A stretch of DNA of 64,000 nucleotides from CAVPDE01 sp964580575. GTDB taxonomy: Bacteria > Desulfobacterota > DSM-4660 > Desulfatiglandales > HGW-15. The position numbers and the translations under genes were made by a program. Below are positions 39,564 through 49,769 of this stretch, piece by piece. Each line of letters opens with the position of its first letter. The stretch's first letter is position 1. Location: assembly GCA_964580575.1 (NCBI GenBank), contig CAZOLJ010000005.1, positions 31,355 through 95,354 on the forward strand. The letters run 5' to 3'. The notes under the pieces were generated by a model. The model searched no databases. It had not been told where the DNA came from and saw nothing but the letters and a program-made list of their open reading frames with translations.

Positions 39564-42500
39564 ATGGGCAACTTCCGAGTTTTTACCGGCAACCGATTGG
39601 AGATCCTGTCGGACCAGCTTGCGCAGGTTCTCCAGCAATCCCTGCCGTCTCCCTTTGACCCCGAGATCATCGTGGTTCAGAGCAAGGGCATGGAGCGCTG
39701 GATATCTCTGCAGCTTGCAGAACGACACGGAATTTGCGCTAACTGTCGTTTCCCTTTCCCCAACACCTTTGTCCGTGAGATTTTTCAGAGCGTCCTCAAG
39801 GACCTGCCAAAACCGAATCTTTTTGATCCCGGAGTGATGACGTGGAGGGTGATGAAGGCACTGCCCAAGCTCATCGAGGAGCCGGCGTTTGAGCCCCTGC
39901 GGATCTACCTGGAGAGCGGACGCAGCGATCTCAAGCGCTTCCAGCTCTCGCAGCGGATCGCCGATCTTTTTGACCAGTACCTTCTTTTCCGGCCTGAAAT
40001 GATGTTCCAGTGGGAACAGGGAAAAGCCCGGCACTGGCAAGCGGTGCTGTGGCGGGAACTGGTTAAGGGCCATGAACACGAACACCGCGCAGCGCTGGCT
40101 AAAAAACTCTTCACGGCCATCGAGAGGGGCATCGACCCTCGCTCCGGAATTCCAAGAAGGATTTCCGTGTTCGGTATCTCCGCATTGCCTCGATTTCATG
40201 TTCAAGTGTTTGCTTTCCTGTCGCAGGTGGCCCAGGTGAACCTCTTCCTCATGAACCCGAGCCGGGAGTACTGGGGAGATATTCTGGACACGTGGGAAAT
40301 GAAGAAAAAGGAAAAGGCACAGAAAGGCGTCTCGGAAGAGGAACTGCACATGGAAAAGGGGAACTCTTTGCTCGCTTCCATGGGCAGGCTGGGGAGGGAC
40401 TTCTTTGAGATGATCCAGGACCTCGAGGCGGAGGAATTTTCATTCTACGAAGAGCCGAAATCGGGAAATCTCCTGGGTTCTGTTCAGAGGGATATTCTCA
40501 AGCTCCAGGAGAGGCAGGAAAAGAACAAAGTTTCGCCAGACGATCTCTCTATCCAGATCCATTCCTGCCACAGCCCCATGCGGGAGGTGGAAGTTCTCCG
40601 TGATCAACTTCTACGGATGTTCGAAGAAGATCCCGGTCTTCTGCCCAAGGACATTCTGGTGATGATGCCGGATGTGGAAACCTATGCGCCTTACATCCAG
40701 GGCGTCTTCGACACCCCTCAAGAGGATGCCCGCAGAATTCCTTTCAGCATCGCGGACCGGAGCATGCGAAAGGAGGGAGGGATCGGTGAAGCGTTCCTCA
40801 ATCTTCTTGACCTTCAGGGAAGCCGTTTTGGAGTCAGTCAGGTCGTGAACCTTCTTGAATGCGAAGCGGTGAACCGCAAGTTCGGTCTTTCCAACGAAGA
40901 TCTGGAAACGGTGCGCAAATGGATTTCTGAAACACGGACCCGGTGGGGAATGGATGAAACACACAAAGCCGAGTTGGGGCTGCCTCCCTTCCCTCAGAAC
41001 ACCTGGAGAGCCGGCCTCGACAGACTCCTTCTCGGCTTTGCCATGCCGGGCCGCGAAGAAAGGCTGTTTTCGGGGATCCTGCCTTATGATCCCATCGAAG
41101 GGGAAGAGAGTCGGATTCTTGGCGCTTTCGTGGAGTTTGTGGAGAAGCTGTTCGAGCGAGCCACCGCTCTCGGGAAACCGAACACATTGGAATGCTGGCA
41201 GGCGGAGCTCACCGGCGTCCTGGCGGATTTCTTCGAACCGGGGGAAGAGGCGGACCGGGAGATGCAGTTGATCCGCCGAATGCTCGACGACCTGGTTAAG
41301 ACCGGCGCGGTTTCTCTCTTTGATGAAAAGGTTCCTCTGCAGGTCGTAAGAAGTTACCTTGAGTGCACTCTCGACCAAACAGGTTTCGGATTAGGTTTTA
41401 TGACCGGAGGGGTGACGTTTTGCGCCATGCTGCCCATGCGAAGCATCCCCTTCCGGGTGATTTGTCTTCTGGGGATGGACGGGGAGGCTTATCCGAGACA
41501 GTCCAAGCCCCTGGGCTTCGATTTCATGGCGAGATATCCCAAGCCGGGCGACCGGTCCCGGAGGAACGACGACCGCCACCTTTTTCTGGAGGCTATCCTC
41601 TCTGCCAGGGAAAGGCTTTACATCAGCTATGTGGGGCAGAGCATCCAGGACAATTCAGTGATTCCTCCCTCTGTGCTGGTGAGCGAACTCATCGATTATG
41701 CGGAACAGGGTTTCGAGATGCCGGATCGCAACCTCCGTGACCAGCTCCAGACCAAGCACCGTCTACAGGCGTTCAGCCCTGAATACTTCAAGAACCAGGA
41801 GAAGCTGTTCACCTACTCGGAGGAGAACTATGAGATTGCTGCGACCGCGATCGCCGAGCGCGGGGAACCGGAGCCTTTTTTGAGCGCAGGGTTGTCCGAG
41901 CCTGATGAGTCGTGGAAGAAAGTGGATCTCCATGGCCTGTGCGCCTTCTTCTCCAGCCCCGCGAGGTTTCTGGTCAACAGGCGGCTGGGGATCACTTTGG
42001 AAGAGGCGTCTTCCTACGCGGAGGAAAGGGAGCCTTTTACCGTGGACACCCTGGAGCGCTACCTCCTGGAAGAGAGCATGCTGCGAAGACGGCTCCAGGG
42101 TCGAAGCGTAAAGAAGGACGTCGCTTTGGCCATAGCCTCCGGCCGACTTCCTCACGGGCCTGTGGGACACTGCGTCTATGACGGGTTCAGTGCCGGAGTG
42201 GAGCGTTTTGCAGAGGACCTGTCGCGGCTCATCGGCGAAAACGCCCTTGAAACCCTGGACTTCCAGATCGATGGGGGAGGGTTTTCTTTAACAGGATCGC
42301 TGAAGAATGTCTTCAGAGAACGGATGATCCGGTACCGCTATGCCCGTCTCAAGGGCAAGGACAGGGTGGTAAGCTGGATTCATCATCTGGTGCTCAACAG
42401 CGTCCGCGCCGAGGGATACCCGCGGCACACGCTGCTTGCCGGTCTGACCAAGGAACGAAAGAGGGCTTTCTACGACTACGCCCCGGTGGAGCAGGGAGGG

Positions 42501-42797
42501 ACCATTCTCGAAGGGTTCCTGAGGCGATACGGAGAGGGATTGAGAGCGCCTTTGCACTTCTTCCCGGAACTCTCCTGGTCCTATGCAGAGGCGCGTCTCT
42601 CGAAAAAGAAGCCCAGGGAGTGGGCCCTTGAACAAGCGCGTGAGGCATGGGAGGGGGACGGGTGGAACGAGGGGGAAAGGGCCGAGGTCTACCATCGGCT
42701 CTGTTTCCCCAAAGCCAGTCCCATCGACGCGGCGTTCGAAGAGATCGCCGTGGAGATTTTTGAACCTTTGCTGAAATACCTCAAGGAAAAGACTTGA
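39564..42797 (+). CDS. recC: Exodeoxyribonuclease V subunit gamma
   Basis: 1077 residues; RecC of other bacteria is of similar size (about 1100). It starts MGNFRVFTGNRLEILSDQLA and shows RecC-specific features: VVQSKGMERWISLQLAERHG and FGISALPRFHVQVFAFLSQV, then the helicase-like C-terminal domain with LLGMDGEAYPRQSKPLGFDF. RecC holds RecB and RecD together and recognises regulatory sites in DNA-end processing. I start at ATG 39564 because the extra N-terminal residues of the longer frame come from the family G word repeat. recB follows after the family D repeat. Confidence 0.92.
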   Translation: MGNFRVFTGNRLEILSDQLAQVLQQSLPSPFDPEIIVVQSKGMERWISLQLAERHGICANCRFPFPNTFVREIFQSVLKDLPKPNLFDPGVMTWRVMKALPKLIEEPAFEPLRIYLESGRSDLKRFQLSQRIADLFDQYLLFRPEMMFQWEQGKARHWQAVLWRELVKGHEHEHRAALAKKLFTAIERGIDPRSGIPRRISVFGISALPRFHVQVFAFLSQVAQVNLFLMNPSREYWGDILDTWEMKKKEKAQKGVSEEELHMEKGNSLLASMGRLGRDFFEMIQDLEAEEFSFYEEPKSGNLLGSVQRDILKLQERQEKNKVSPDDLSIQIHSCHSPMREVEVLRDQLLRMFEEDPGLLPKDILVMMPDVETYAPYIQGVFDTPQEDARRIPFSIADRSMRKEGGIGEAFLNLLDLQGSRFGVSQVVNLLECEAVNRKFGLSNEDLETVRKWISETRTRWGMDETHKAELGLPPFPQNTWRAGLDRLLLGFAMPGREERLFSGILPYDPIEGEESRILGAFVEFVEKLFERATALGKPNTLECWQAELTGVLADFFEPGEEADREMQLIRRMLDDLVKTGAVSLFDEKVPLQVVRSYLECTLDQTGFGLGFMTGGVTFCAMLPMRSIPFRVICLLGMDGEAYPRQSKPLGFDFMARYPKPGDRSRRNDDRHLFLEAILSARERLYISYVGQSIQDNSVIPPSVLVSELIDYAEQGFEMPDRNLRDQLQTKHRLQAFSPEYFKNQEKLFTYSEENYEIAATAIAERGEPEPFLSAGLSEPDESWKKVDLHGLCAFFSSPARFLVNRRLGITLEEASSYAEEREPFTVDTLERYLLEESMLRRRLQGRSVKKDVALAIASGRLPHGPVGHCVYDGFSAGVERFAEDLSRLIGENALETLDFQIDGGGFSLTGSLKNVFRERMIRYRYARLKGKDRVVSWIHHLVLNSVRAEGYPRHTLLAGLTKERKRAFYDYAPVEQGGTILEGFLRRYGEGLRAPLHFFPELSWSYAEARLSKKKPREWALEQAREAWEGDGWNEGERAEVYHRLCFPKASPIDAAFEEIAVEIFEPLLKYLKEKT

Positions 42798-42805
42798 GGA
42801 AATTC

Positions 42806-42950
42806 TAAATCCGAAGCACGAAGCACGAAACAATATCCAATAAGGCAAATTCAAATGATCAAAACAGAACCTTTGGATAGCGACTTTGTTTAGGTGATTG
42901 GGACATTCGGATTTTGAATTTGTTTCGATATTCGAATTTCGGATTTTGTC
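42806..42950. repeat. Intergenic word repeat, family D (CCGAAGCACGAAGCACGAAA type), copy 1
   Basis: Left part AAATCCGAAGCACGAAGCAC (42807-42826) is the exact reverse complement of 46683-46702 on the other side of recB. The right part has TTCGATATTCGAATTTCGGA and similar words, partly complementary to the left. It fills the recC-recB gap. Confidence 0.75.
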
Positions 42951-43005
42951 CAACTCGCTATGTTGAGTTGAAAAAGCCAAGTAAGCAACTCGCGTGAGAG
43001 AGTGC

Positions 43006-46000
43006 ATGGTGGACTATAAGATCTTTGATCCTATCGAGACTCCTCTTGAAGGAGCCAACCTTATCGAAGCCAGTGCTGGGACGGGAAAAACCTACACCAT
43101 CACCGGGCTTTTCCTGCGCCTCCTGCTGGAAAAAAAACTGGCGGTCCATCAGATCCTGGTCGTCACGTTCACCGAGGCAGCCACGGAGGAGCTGAAAGAC
43201 CGAATCCGCAGCAAAATCCGCGATGCCGTTCAGGCCTTTTCAAGAGGCGAAGCAAAGGATCCCTTTCTCGACAAGCTCGTGAAGCGGCAGGCGTCTTCGG
43301 GAGACGCGTTACGCCTGTTGCGAGAAGCGTTGAGGACCTTTGACGAGGCACCCGTCTTCACGATCCACGGCTTCTGCAGAAGAATGCTCCATGAGAATGC
43401 TTTTGAGAGCGGCAGCCTCTTTGACACGGAGCTGCTCACGGATCCCTCCGCCATGATCCAGGAGAGCGTGGATGATTTCTGGCGACGCCGCCTCTACACC
43501 GCATCGCCTCTGTTCGTGAACTTTGCGCTGGAGAACCGCTTCACGCCGGAAGAACTGACCCGGCTCTTGAAGCGCAAAATGAACCAGCCCTTTCTTCGCA
43601 TTCTCCCCGAGCCGGAGAACCGGGACACCGGCGCGCAGGAACAACGATTCAGAAAGGCTTTTTCCAAGGCGGCCGACACGTGGCCCTCGGTCAAGGAGGA
43701 GATCGTTGACCTGCTTGCCTCCTACGAGGGCATGAACAAGAAGCAGTATAGTCCGCCTAAGGTCGCACTCTGGGGACAGGAGATGGAGGACCTCTTCGCC
43801 TATGGGGAAAACCGCACGAGCCTGTTTGAGGAGTTCAAGAGATTCACGAGAGGGGAACTGGAGAAAAGGGAAAACCTTAAAAAGGATTGTGATCCGCCGA
43901 AGCACGCTTTCTTTGATCTTTGCGAAGACCTCTACCAGGCCTCTCAGGACCTGGAGATTCTTTTCGCCGAACGCTTGCTGGGGCTCAAGGTCAACCTGTT
44001 CAAAGAGGTGGGCGAGGAGTTCTCCAGGAGAAAGACGGAAAAGAACGTTCAGACTTTTGACGATCTGCTGCTGAAACTCCAAGCCGCTCTGGAAGGCAGA
44101 GGGGGAAGGGACCTTGGGATCGCCATCCGCCGAAAATACCGGGCCGCTTTGATCGATGAGTTCCAGGACACGGACCCTGTGCAGTATGCCATCTTCCAGA
44201 GCATCTTCGGAAGGGGAGGGAGCACGCTTTTCCTTGTGGGCGATCCGAAACAGTCGATTTACGGGTTTCGCGGTGCGGATATTTTTGCATACATGGAGGC
44301 GGTGGACAAAGTCGACACCCGCTACACCCTTACGGAGAACTGGCGATCAGACCCCGAATTGATCAAAACCATCAACGCCCTGTTCGGGAATGCGAAACCC
44401 GCATTTGTCTATGAAAAGATTCCCTTCGAGCCGGCCAAGGCCGCCAGGAGGAAGAAAACCGAGACTCTCGTGATCGGGGGGAAGAGGGAATCCTTCACCC
44501 TCTGGTTCATGGACCCGGGAAAGTGGGCCGAAGCCAACGGCATCATCAACAAGGGGGTGGCGGAGGCTCACCTGCCCGGCTTGGTCGCCGCGGAAATCAC
44601 GCGGCTTCTAAACCTCGGCAAGGAAGGAACGGCGCTTTTCGGCGGCAGGCCCCTCAGGGCGAGCGATATCGCGGTGCTGGTGCGTGAAAACAAGGAAGCC
44701 CTTCTCGTGCAAAGGGTCCTGTCCGCGAGAAACGTCCCGAGCGTTCTCCACAGCACGGAGAACCTTTTCGATTCCCACGAAGCGATGGAGATGGCGAGGT
44801 TCCTCTCCGCCGTTGTGGAGCCCGGTGCGGAATCCCTGGTCAAGACGGCCCTGTCCACCGATATGTTCGGGGTCTCGGGTGAGGAACTCGATCGGCTGAG
44901 GCTGGATGAAGCCCGGTGGGAGCGCTGGCTCGTCAAGTTCAGGGATCACCATGACCTCTGGCAGGAAAGAGGGTTCTTCCGCATGTTCCGCTCTTTCCTC
45001 AAGGAGGAGAAGGTCCTGACCCGTCTGATTGCTTTTGCCGACGGGGAGCGAAGAAACACGAATCTTCTCCATCTCATGGAAGTCCTGCATCAGGCCTCGG
45101 TAGAGAAAAAGCTGAACATGACCGGACTGCTGAAGTGGCTTTCCGAACAGAGAGACCCCGACGCTCCCCGGTCGGAGGAGCATCAGCTCCGCCTGGAGCG
45201 CGACGAGAACGCCGTGAGACTCGTCACCATCCACAAAAGCAAAGGGCTTGAGTACCCCATTGTGTTCTGCCCTTTTTCGTGGGACGGCGTCAGGCCCAAG
45301 AAAGGCGCGGAGCCCCTTCTGTTTCACAACCCGCAGAACCGGATGGAGCTCGTTTTCGATCTTGGGTCGGAGGACCGGGCGGCCCACAAAGCCCTTGCGG
45401 ACAAAGAAGAGCTGGCTGAAAACCTGAGGCTCCTGTACGTTGCCCTCACCCGTGCGAAATGCCGGGTGTATCTGGTGTGGGGGCGTTTCAAGGGGGCTGA
45501 GACGTCCGCTCCGGCGTACCTGCTTCACACTCCGGCGACCGAGGACTCCGGCGACCTCGTGAAGGCGCTCGCAGACAACTTCAAAGGAGTCACGAACGAG
45601 GAGCTTCTCCTCAAAGTCAGGTCTCTGATGAAGAAGCCTGCAGCCGCCGTAGAGGTGATCAGGGAAATTGAGGATGACGAAAGCCGCTTTTCTCCGCTGC
45701 TCGAGGAGATGCAGATCAATCCTGCAAAGGATTTTGCCGGCCGGATCGACAGACGGTGGAAGATCTCGAGCTTCTCCGGCCTGGTCTCCGATCGACTCCA
45801 CAGTGAAGAGGGGACCGACTACGACGCTCTCACGTTGCAGGCTCGGGAGGATCCTCTGCGCACGATGGAAGAGCCTGCAGGTATCTTTGCCTTTCCGAAA
45901 GGGGCTAAGGCAGGCACTTTTCTTCATGATGTGTTCGAACACCTGGACTTCTCCAATGTTACTGCTTCGTCTACAAAAGACCTGGTGAACGAAAAGCTGG

Positions 46001-46614
46001 TCCAATACGGATATGATCCTTCGTGGCTGGAGACCGTTTGTGACACGGTCGACAAAGTGCTCAGGGTCCCTCTTGATGCGGAACAGCAGGATTTCTGTCT
46101 GTCCAGGGTCAGGATGGAGGATCGGCTGAATGAGCTCGAATTCTACTTTCCGCTCAAGTCCCTGGCCCCTGAAACGGTGGGAAAGATTCTGGCCAGAGGC
46201 AGCCTCCGCCAGGAGGTCCCCGAGAAGATAGAGCGCTTAAGCTTTTCGCCCCTTTGCGGGTTCATGAAGGGGTTCATGGACATGGTCTTCAGGTTTGAAG
46301 ATCGCTACTACCTCGTCGACTGGAAATCCAATTTCCTGGGCGCGAGCGTGGAGGATTACAGCCCTGAAAACCTTGTCAAAGCCATGGAAGAAAACTTCTA
46401 CACCCTTCAGTACACCTTTTACACTTTGGCACTCAACCAGTACTTGAAGCTCAGAGCGCAGGGATATGATTACGACCGGCACTTTGGAGGGGTCTTCTAC
46501 GTGTTCCTGCGCGGGGTGGACCCAGGGAAAGGGCCTGAGTTCGGAGTCTACAGGGACAAACCCAGGCGGGGTCTGATCGAATCCTTGAGTGAAGAACTGA
46601 TCGGGGTAGGGTAG
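43006..46614 (+). CDS. recB: Exodeoxyribonuclease V subunit beta (helicase/nuclease)
   Basis: 1202 residues. Superfamily-1 helicase: Walker A in IEASAGTGKTYTITGLFLRL; Walker B region ALIDEFQDTDPVQYAIFQS; GDPKQSIYGFRGADIFAYME; motif V/VI area VTIHKSKGLEYPIVFCPFSW and LYVALTRAKCRVYLVWG. The RecB nuclease domain is at the C-terminus, with catalytic DMVFRFEDRYYLVDWKSNF (Asp and DWK). It unwinds and degrades DNA from double-strand ends. I chose ATG 43006 (GTG 42994 also possible). The gene is bracketed by inverted family D repeats. Confidence 0.95.
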   Translation: MVDYKIFDPIETPLEGANLIEASAGTGKTYTITGLFLRLLLEKKLAVHQILVVTFTEAATEELKDRIRSKIRDAVQAFSRGEAKDPFLDKLVKRQASSGDALRLLREALRTFDEAPVFTIHGFCRRMLHENAFESGSLFDTELLTDPSAMIQESVDDFWRRRLYTASPLFVNFALENRFTPEELTRLLKRKMNQPFLRILPEPENRDTGAQEQRFRKAFSKAADTWPSVKEEIVDLLASYEGMNKKQYSPPKVALWGQEMEDLFAYGENRTSLFEEFKRFTRGELEKRENLKKDCDPPKHAFFDLCEDLYQASQDLEILFAERLLGLKVNLFKEVGEEFSRRKTEKNVQTFDDLLLKLQAALEGRGGRDLGIAIRRKYRAALIDEFQDTDPVQYAIFQSIFGRGGSTLFLVGDPKQSIYGFRGADIFAYMEAVDKVDTRYTLTENWRSDPELIKTINALFGNAKPAFVYEKIPFEPAKAARRKKTETLVIGGKRESFTLWFMDPGKWAEANGIINKGVAEAHLPGLVAAEITRLLNLGKEGTALFGGRPLRASDIAVLVRENKEALLVQRVLSARNVPSVLHSTENLFDSHEAMEMARFLSAVVEPGAESLVKTALSTDMFGVSGEELDRLRLDEARWERWLVKFRDHHDLWQERGFFRMFRSFLKEEKVLTRLIAFADGERRNTNLLHLMEVLHQASVEKKLNMTGLLKWLSEQRDPDAPRSEEHQLRLERDENAVRLVTIHKSKGLEYPIVFCPFSWDGVRPKKGAEPLLFHNPQNRMELVFDLGSEDRAAHKALADKEELAENLRLLYVALTRAKCRVYLVWGRFKGAETSAPAYLLHTPATEDSGDLVKALADNFKGVTNEELLLKVRSLMKKPAAAVEVIREIEDDESRFSPLLEEMQINPAKDFAGRIDRRWKISSFSGLVSDRLHSEEGTDYDALTLQAREDPLRTMEEPAGIFAFPKGAKAGTFLHDVFEHLDFSNVTASSTKDLVNEKLVQYGYDPSWLETVCDTVDKVLRVPLDAEQQDFCLSRVRMEDRLNELEFYFPLKSLAPETVGKILARGSLRQEVPEKIERLSFSPLCGFMKGFMDMVFRFEDRYYLVDWKSNFLGASVEDYSPENLVKAMEENFYTLQYTFYTLALNQYLKLRAQGYDYDRHFGGVFYVFLRGVDPGKGPEFGVYRDKPRRGLIESLSEELIGVG

Positions 46615-46618
46615 GGAA

Positions 46619-46712
46619 ATTTTCAAGCACGAAATTCGAAGCCGTTGATTGTGTTTGGGATTTGGAGCTTGGAATTTGTTTTGTGCTTCGTGCTTCGGAT
46701 TTCGGATTTAGA
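46619..46712. repeat. Intergenic word repeat, family D, copy 2
   Basis: Begins CAAGCACGAAATTCGAAG and ends GTGCTTCGTGCTTCGGATTT and TCGGATTT. It is self-complementary, and 46683-46702 is the exact inverted match to 42807-42826. Between recB and recD. Confidence 0.75.
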
Positions 46713-46742
46713 GTGATGGATTTCAATGGGAATGCGTGAGCC

Positions 46743-48569
46743 ATGATCGATCTGGATTCTCTCCAAAAGAGTGGGTTCTTTTCTCCTCTGGATCTTCACT
46801 TTGCGAGGTTTATGGCGAAGCTCTCCAAGGCTCCGTCCCCGGAACTTGTGCTGGCTGCGGCGCTGGTGAGCCGGCTCACGAGCGAAGGCCACATCTGCCT
46901 TGAACTTTCTTCGGAAAAGCCCTTTCACACTTCGGAGGCAGGGGAGAGTTTTGTTTTCCCTGAAGTGGGGAAATGGGAGAAGGAGCTCAGGCGAAGCGGT
47001 GTGATTGGGGAACCGGGTGAGCCCAGGCCCCTGATCCTTGATCCTAAGGGCCGGCTCTACCTCTACCGCTACTGGGAGTATCAGGAGGAACTCGCAAAGG
47101 GAATAAAGAGCCGGATCACCGATGAAAACCATGTTTCACAGATGACGTCTTTGCGGGAGGGGTTGAGCAGAGTTTTCCCTGGACCGAAAGAGGTCGGGAT
47201 AGACTGGCAGAAAGTGGCGGCTTTTGCTGCTGCACGGAGGAGGTTCTGTGTCATCACCGGAGGTCCTGGCACCGGAAAGACGACAACGGTTGCCAAGATC
47301 CTTGCCCTTCTGATGGAGATAGAGCAGGACAGGACACGGGGACTCCGAACAGCCCTTGTCTCCCCCACAGGGAAAGGGGCTGCGCGGCTCCAGGAGGCTA
47401 TGAAAAAAGCGAAGGAGGGCCTGGCCTGCGAACAAAGCGTGAAGGCGCTCATTCCGGACGAAGCTTCGACGATTCATCGTCTTCTCGGGACCGTCAAGGA
47501 TTCTCCTTATTTTCACTTCAACGTCCTAAACCACCTTCCAGTCAACGCCGTGGTGGTGGATGAAGCTTCCATGGTGGATCTGGCTCTCATGTCCAAGCTC
47601 GTGCAGGCTCTGCCATCGCAGGCGCGGTTCATCCTGCTTGGCGACAAGGACCAGCTTTCTTCGGTGGAGGCCGGCGCCGTGCTCGGGGATATCTGCGACA
47701 CGGGAGTGCCCCACCCGTTTTCAAAGACGTTCTGTGGCGAAATTCAACGAACGACCGGGTATCAGATCAAGGCAGCCAAAGCCGCGCCTGGAATGAGCGA
47801 CTCCATTGTTCAGCTCACCCGGAGCTATCGTTTCAGCGATGAAAGCGGGATTGCCTCGGCCAGCCGTTCGATCAATGAAGGCAATGCCGATGCCGCCCTG
47901 AAAACACTGCAGGATGCAACGCGCGGGGATGTGCGCTGGAAATTCCTACCCTCGGCGAAGTCCTTACCCCGTGCGCTGAAGGACAGGGGGTTGGAGGAAT
48001 TCCATTGTCTTTTCCAGGGGAGTGACCCTCGGACGGCCTTCGAGCGGTTGGACTGCTTCAGAATCCTATGCGCTTTGAGACAAGGTCCCTTTGGGGTCAA
48101 TGCCATCAATCTTTTGGTGGAGCACCTGTTGAGGGGGCAAAAGCTCATCCGCGGAGAGGGGAGGTGGTACCGGGGCCGGCCTGTTCTGATCACCCAGAAT
48201 GATTACAACCTGCACCTTTACAACGGGGACATCGGCATTGCCCTGCCGGATCCCGGAGCGGATGGAGCGCTTAGGGTTTTTTTCCAGGCACCGGACGGCG
48301 CGCTCCGAGCCCTGCATCCTGTCAGGTTGCCGGAGCACGAGACCGTCTATGCCCTCACGGTTCACAAGAGCCAGGGCTCTGAGTTTGACCGGCTCCTTCT
48401 CCTTCTTCCGGAGCAGGATTCTCCGGTGCTCACGAGAGAGCTCATCTACACAGGCATCACCCGGGCAAGAGAAGGGGTGGAAGTGTGGGGCAAGGAGGAT
48501 GTCTTTCGCGAAGCCGTCGGCCGCCGCACAACCCGTGTTTCCGGTCTGAGGGATGCTCTGTGGGAATAG
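46743..48569 (+). CDS. recD: Exodeoxyribonuclease V subunit alpha (helicase)
   Basis: 608 residues. The RecD N-terminal region (SGFFSPLDLHFARFM) is followed by the helicase: Walker A in VITGGPGTGKTTTVAKILAL, VSPTGKGAARLQEAMKKAKE, VVDEASMVDLALMSKLVQAL, and LGDKDQLSSVEAGAVLGDIC. Near the end YALTVHKSQGSEFDRLLLLL and TGITRAREGVEVWG. It is the 5'-3' helicase of RecBCD. The start ATG 46743 follows the family D repeat and has no strong SD. Order recC-recB-recD matches other bacteria but without ptrA. Confidence 0.94.
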   Translation: MIDLDSLQKSGFFSPLDLHFARFMAKLSKAPSPELVLAAALVSRLTSEGHICLELSSEKPFHTSEAGESFVFPEVGKWEKELRRSGVIGEPGEPRPLILDPKGRLYLYRYWEYQEELAKGIKSRITDENHVSQMTSLREGLSRVFPGPKEVGIDWQKVAAFAAARRRFCVITGGPGTGKTTTVAKILALLMEIEQDRTRGLRTALVSPTGKGAARLQEAMKKAKEGLACEQSVKALIPDEASTIHRLLGTVKDSPYFHFNVLNHLPVNAVVVDEASMVDLALMSKLVQALPSQARFILLGDKDQLSSVEAGAVLGDICDTGVPHPFSKTFCGEIQRTTGYQIKAAKAAPGMSDSIVQLTRSYRFSDESGIASASRSINEGNADAALKTLQDATRGDVRWKFLPSAKSLPRALKDRGLEEFHCLFQGSDPRTAFERLDCFRILCALRQGPFGVNAINLLVEHLLRGQKLIRGEGRWYRGRPVLITQNDYNLHLYNGDIGIALPDPGADGALRVFFQAPDGALRALHPVRLPEHETVYALTVHKSQGSEFDRLLLLLPEQDSPVLTRELIYTGITRAREGVEVWGKEDVFREAVGRRTTRVSGLRDALWE

Positions 48570-48674
48570 GATTGGCGGTTGTATTTGTTTCGATAGAGGG
48601 GTAGCATATAGAGGATATAGCCGCGGGGGGCGCACGGGTCGATCATTCGAAGGAGCAGGAGGAGATTGGATCTC

Positions 48675-49769
48675 ATGACACGTTTTCAGCCTCGGTCAAG
48701 GAAGGAATATATCCAGGAACAAAAGGAGAAATACGGCCGACGCATCTTCGGGGTCTTTCCCGCCCAGTACCCTAGGGAGATCTTCTGGGCCATGAATGCG
48801 CTGCCTGTGGAGATCTGGGACCCTCCTCTGGAAGTCAGCCACGCCAGCGCCCATCTTCAGCCTTACATCTGCTCGGTGGTGAGATTCGGCCTTGAACTCA
48901 TCCTTCAAGGCCACTGCGACGGTGTGGACGGGTTTCTTTTCCCTCACACCTGTGATTCCATCCAGAATCTGGCTTCCATTGTGAACGATTACCTGGGACT
49001 CAAAAAACCCTGTACCTTCTTCTACCACCCCAAGGCGCCGTACAGGGCTTCTTCCCGCGATTACTACCTGAAACAGCTGAAAGAGCTCGCTTCAGGCCTG
49101 GAAAAGCAGCTCGGGCCCCTGAACCTTGATGAGTTAAAACGGAGGGTCCGCCAAAGTCAGGAGATATCTTCTTTGATCAAAGAGATTTATGATCTGAGGG
49201 CAGCGGCGAAGCTGCAGAGCACCAACGAGGAGTTCTATCGAGTGCTCCGCCAGGGTGAGTTTCTTCACCCAGACGACTTCATGCCCCTTCTTTCGGAATT
49301 TGCAGGGATCTCGAGGCGAGACCCGAAGAAAGGCCCTGTTGTGATCATGAGCGGTGTGCTGCCCAGCCCTCCCGAGATCCTGAACCTCCTGGATGACCTC
49401 GGCGTGCGCATCGGGGACGATGACCTGTTGAGCTGCAGCAGAAGACTCCTCGTAACCCCTAGCCCCCGTGGCGATCCTTTTGAAGCGCTTGCAGACGGCT
49501 ATTTTGCCATGCCCCCTTGCTCCACCAAGAACTCCCCGGTAGAGGAAAGACTAAAGCACCTTGTGCAAAAGGTTGAGCGGAGCGGTGCAAAGGGTGTTGT
49601 TTTCTACACCGTGAAGTTCTGCGAGCCTGAGCTTTTCGACATCCCGCAGCTTGTGGAAGGACTGAAGAGCAAAGGAGTTGCGACCCTGGCAATGGACACG
49701 GAATTGAACCAGGGTGTGAGCGGGCAAATGAGGACGAGGGTGGAGGCATTTGTGGAAATGATCTCTTAA
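48675..49769 (+). CDS. 2-hydroxyacyl-CoA dehydratase subunit (HgdB/BcrB-like), first
   Basis: 364 residues of the 2-hydroxyacyl-CoA dehydratase alpha/beta (HGD-D) family. Cluster-binding cysteines are suggested in FPHTCDSIQNLASIV, FAMPPCSTKNSPVEE and FYTVKFCEPELFD. Family knowledge: two such subunits each carry a [4Fe-4S] cluster that receives an electron from an ATP-dependent activator, as in 2-hydroxyglutaryl-CoA dehydratase and benzoyl-CoA reductase. The partner subunit (49949) and activator (51360) follow. The substrate is not predictable here. I chose ATG 48675 over TTG 48666; AGGAGGAG lies upstream. Confidence 0.9.
   Translation: MTRFQPRSRKEYIQEQKEKYGRRIFGVFPAQYPREIFWAMNALPVEIWDPPLEVSHASAHLQPYICSVVRFGLELILQGHCDGVDGFLFPHTCDSIQNLASIVNDYLGLKKPCTFFYHPKAPYRASSRDYYLKQLKELASGLEKQLGPLNLDELKRRVRQSQEISSLIKEIYDLRAAAKLQSTNEEFYRVLRQGEFLHPDDFMPLLSEFAGISRRDPKKGPVVIMSGVLPSPPEILNLLDDLGVRIGDDDLLSCSRRLLVTPSPRGDPFEALADGYFAMPPCSTKNSPVEERLKHLVQKVERSGAKGVVFYTVKFCEPELFDIPQLVEGLKSKGVATLAMDTELNQGVSGQMRTRVEAFVEMIS

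Noticed and set aside
44608..46005. 465-codon minus-strand ORF inside recB
   Set aside because: It lies entirely opposite a well-supported recB frame; high GC at third codon positions creates such antisense openings.
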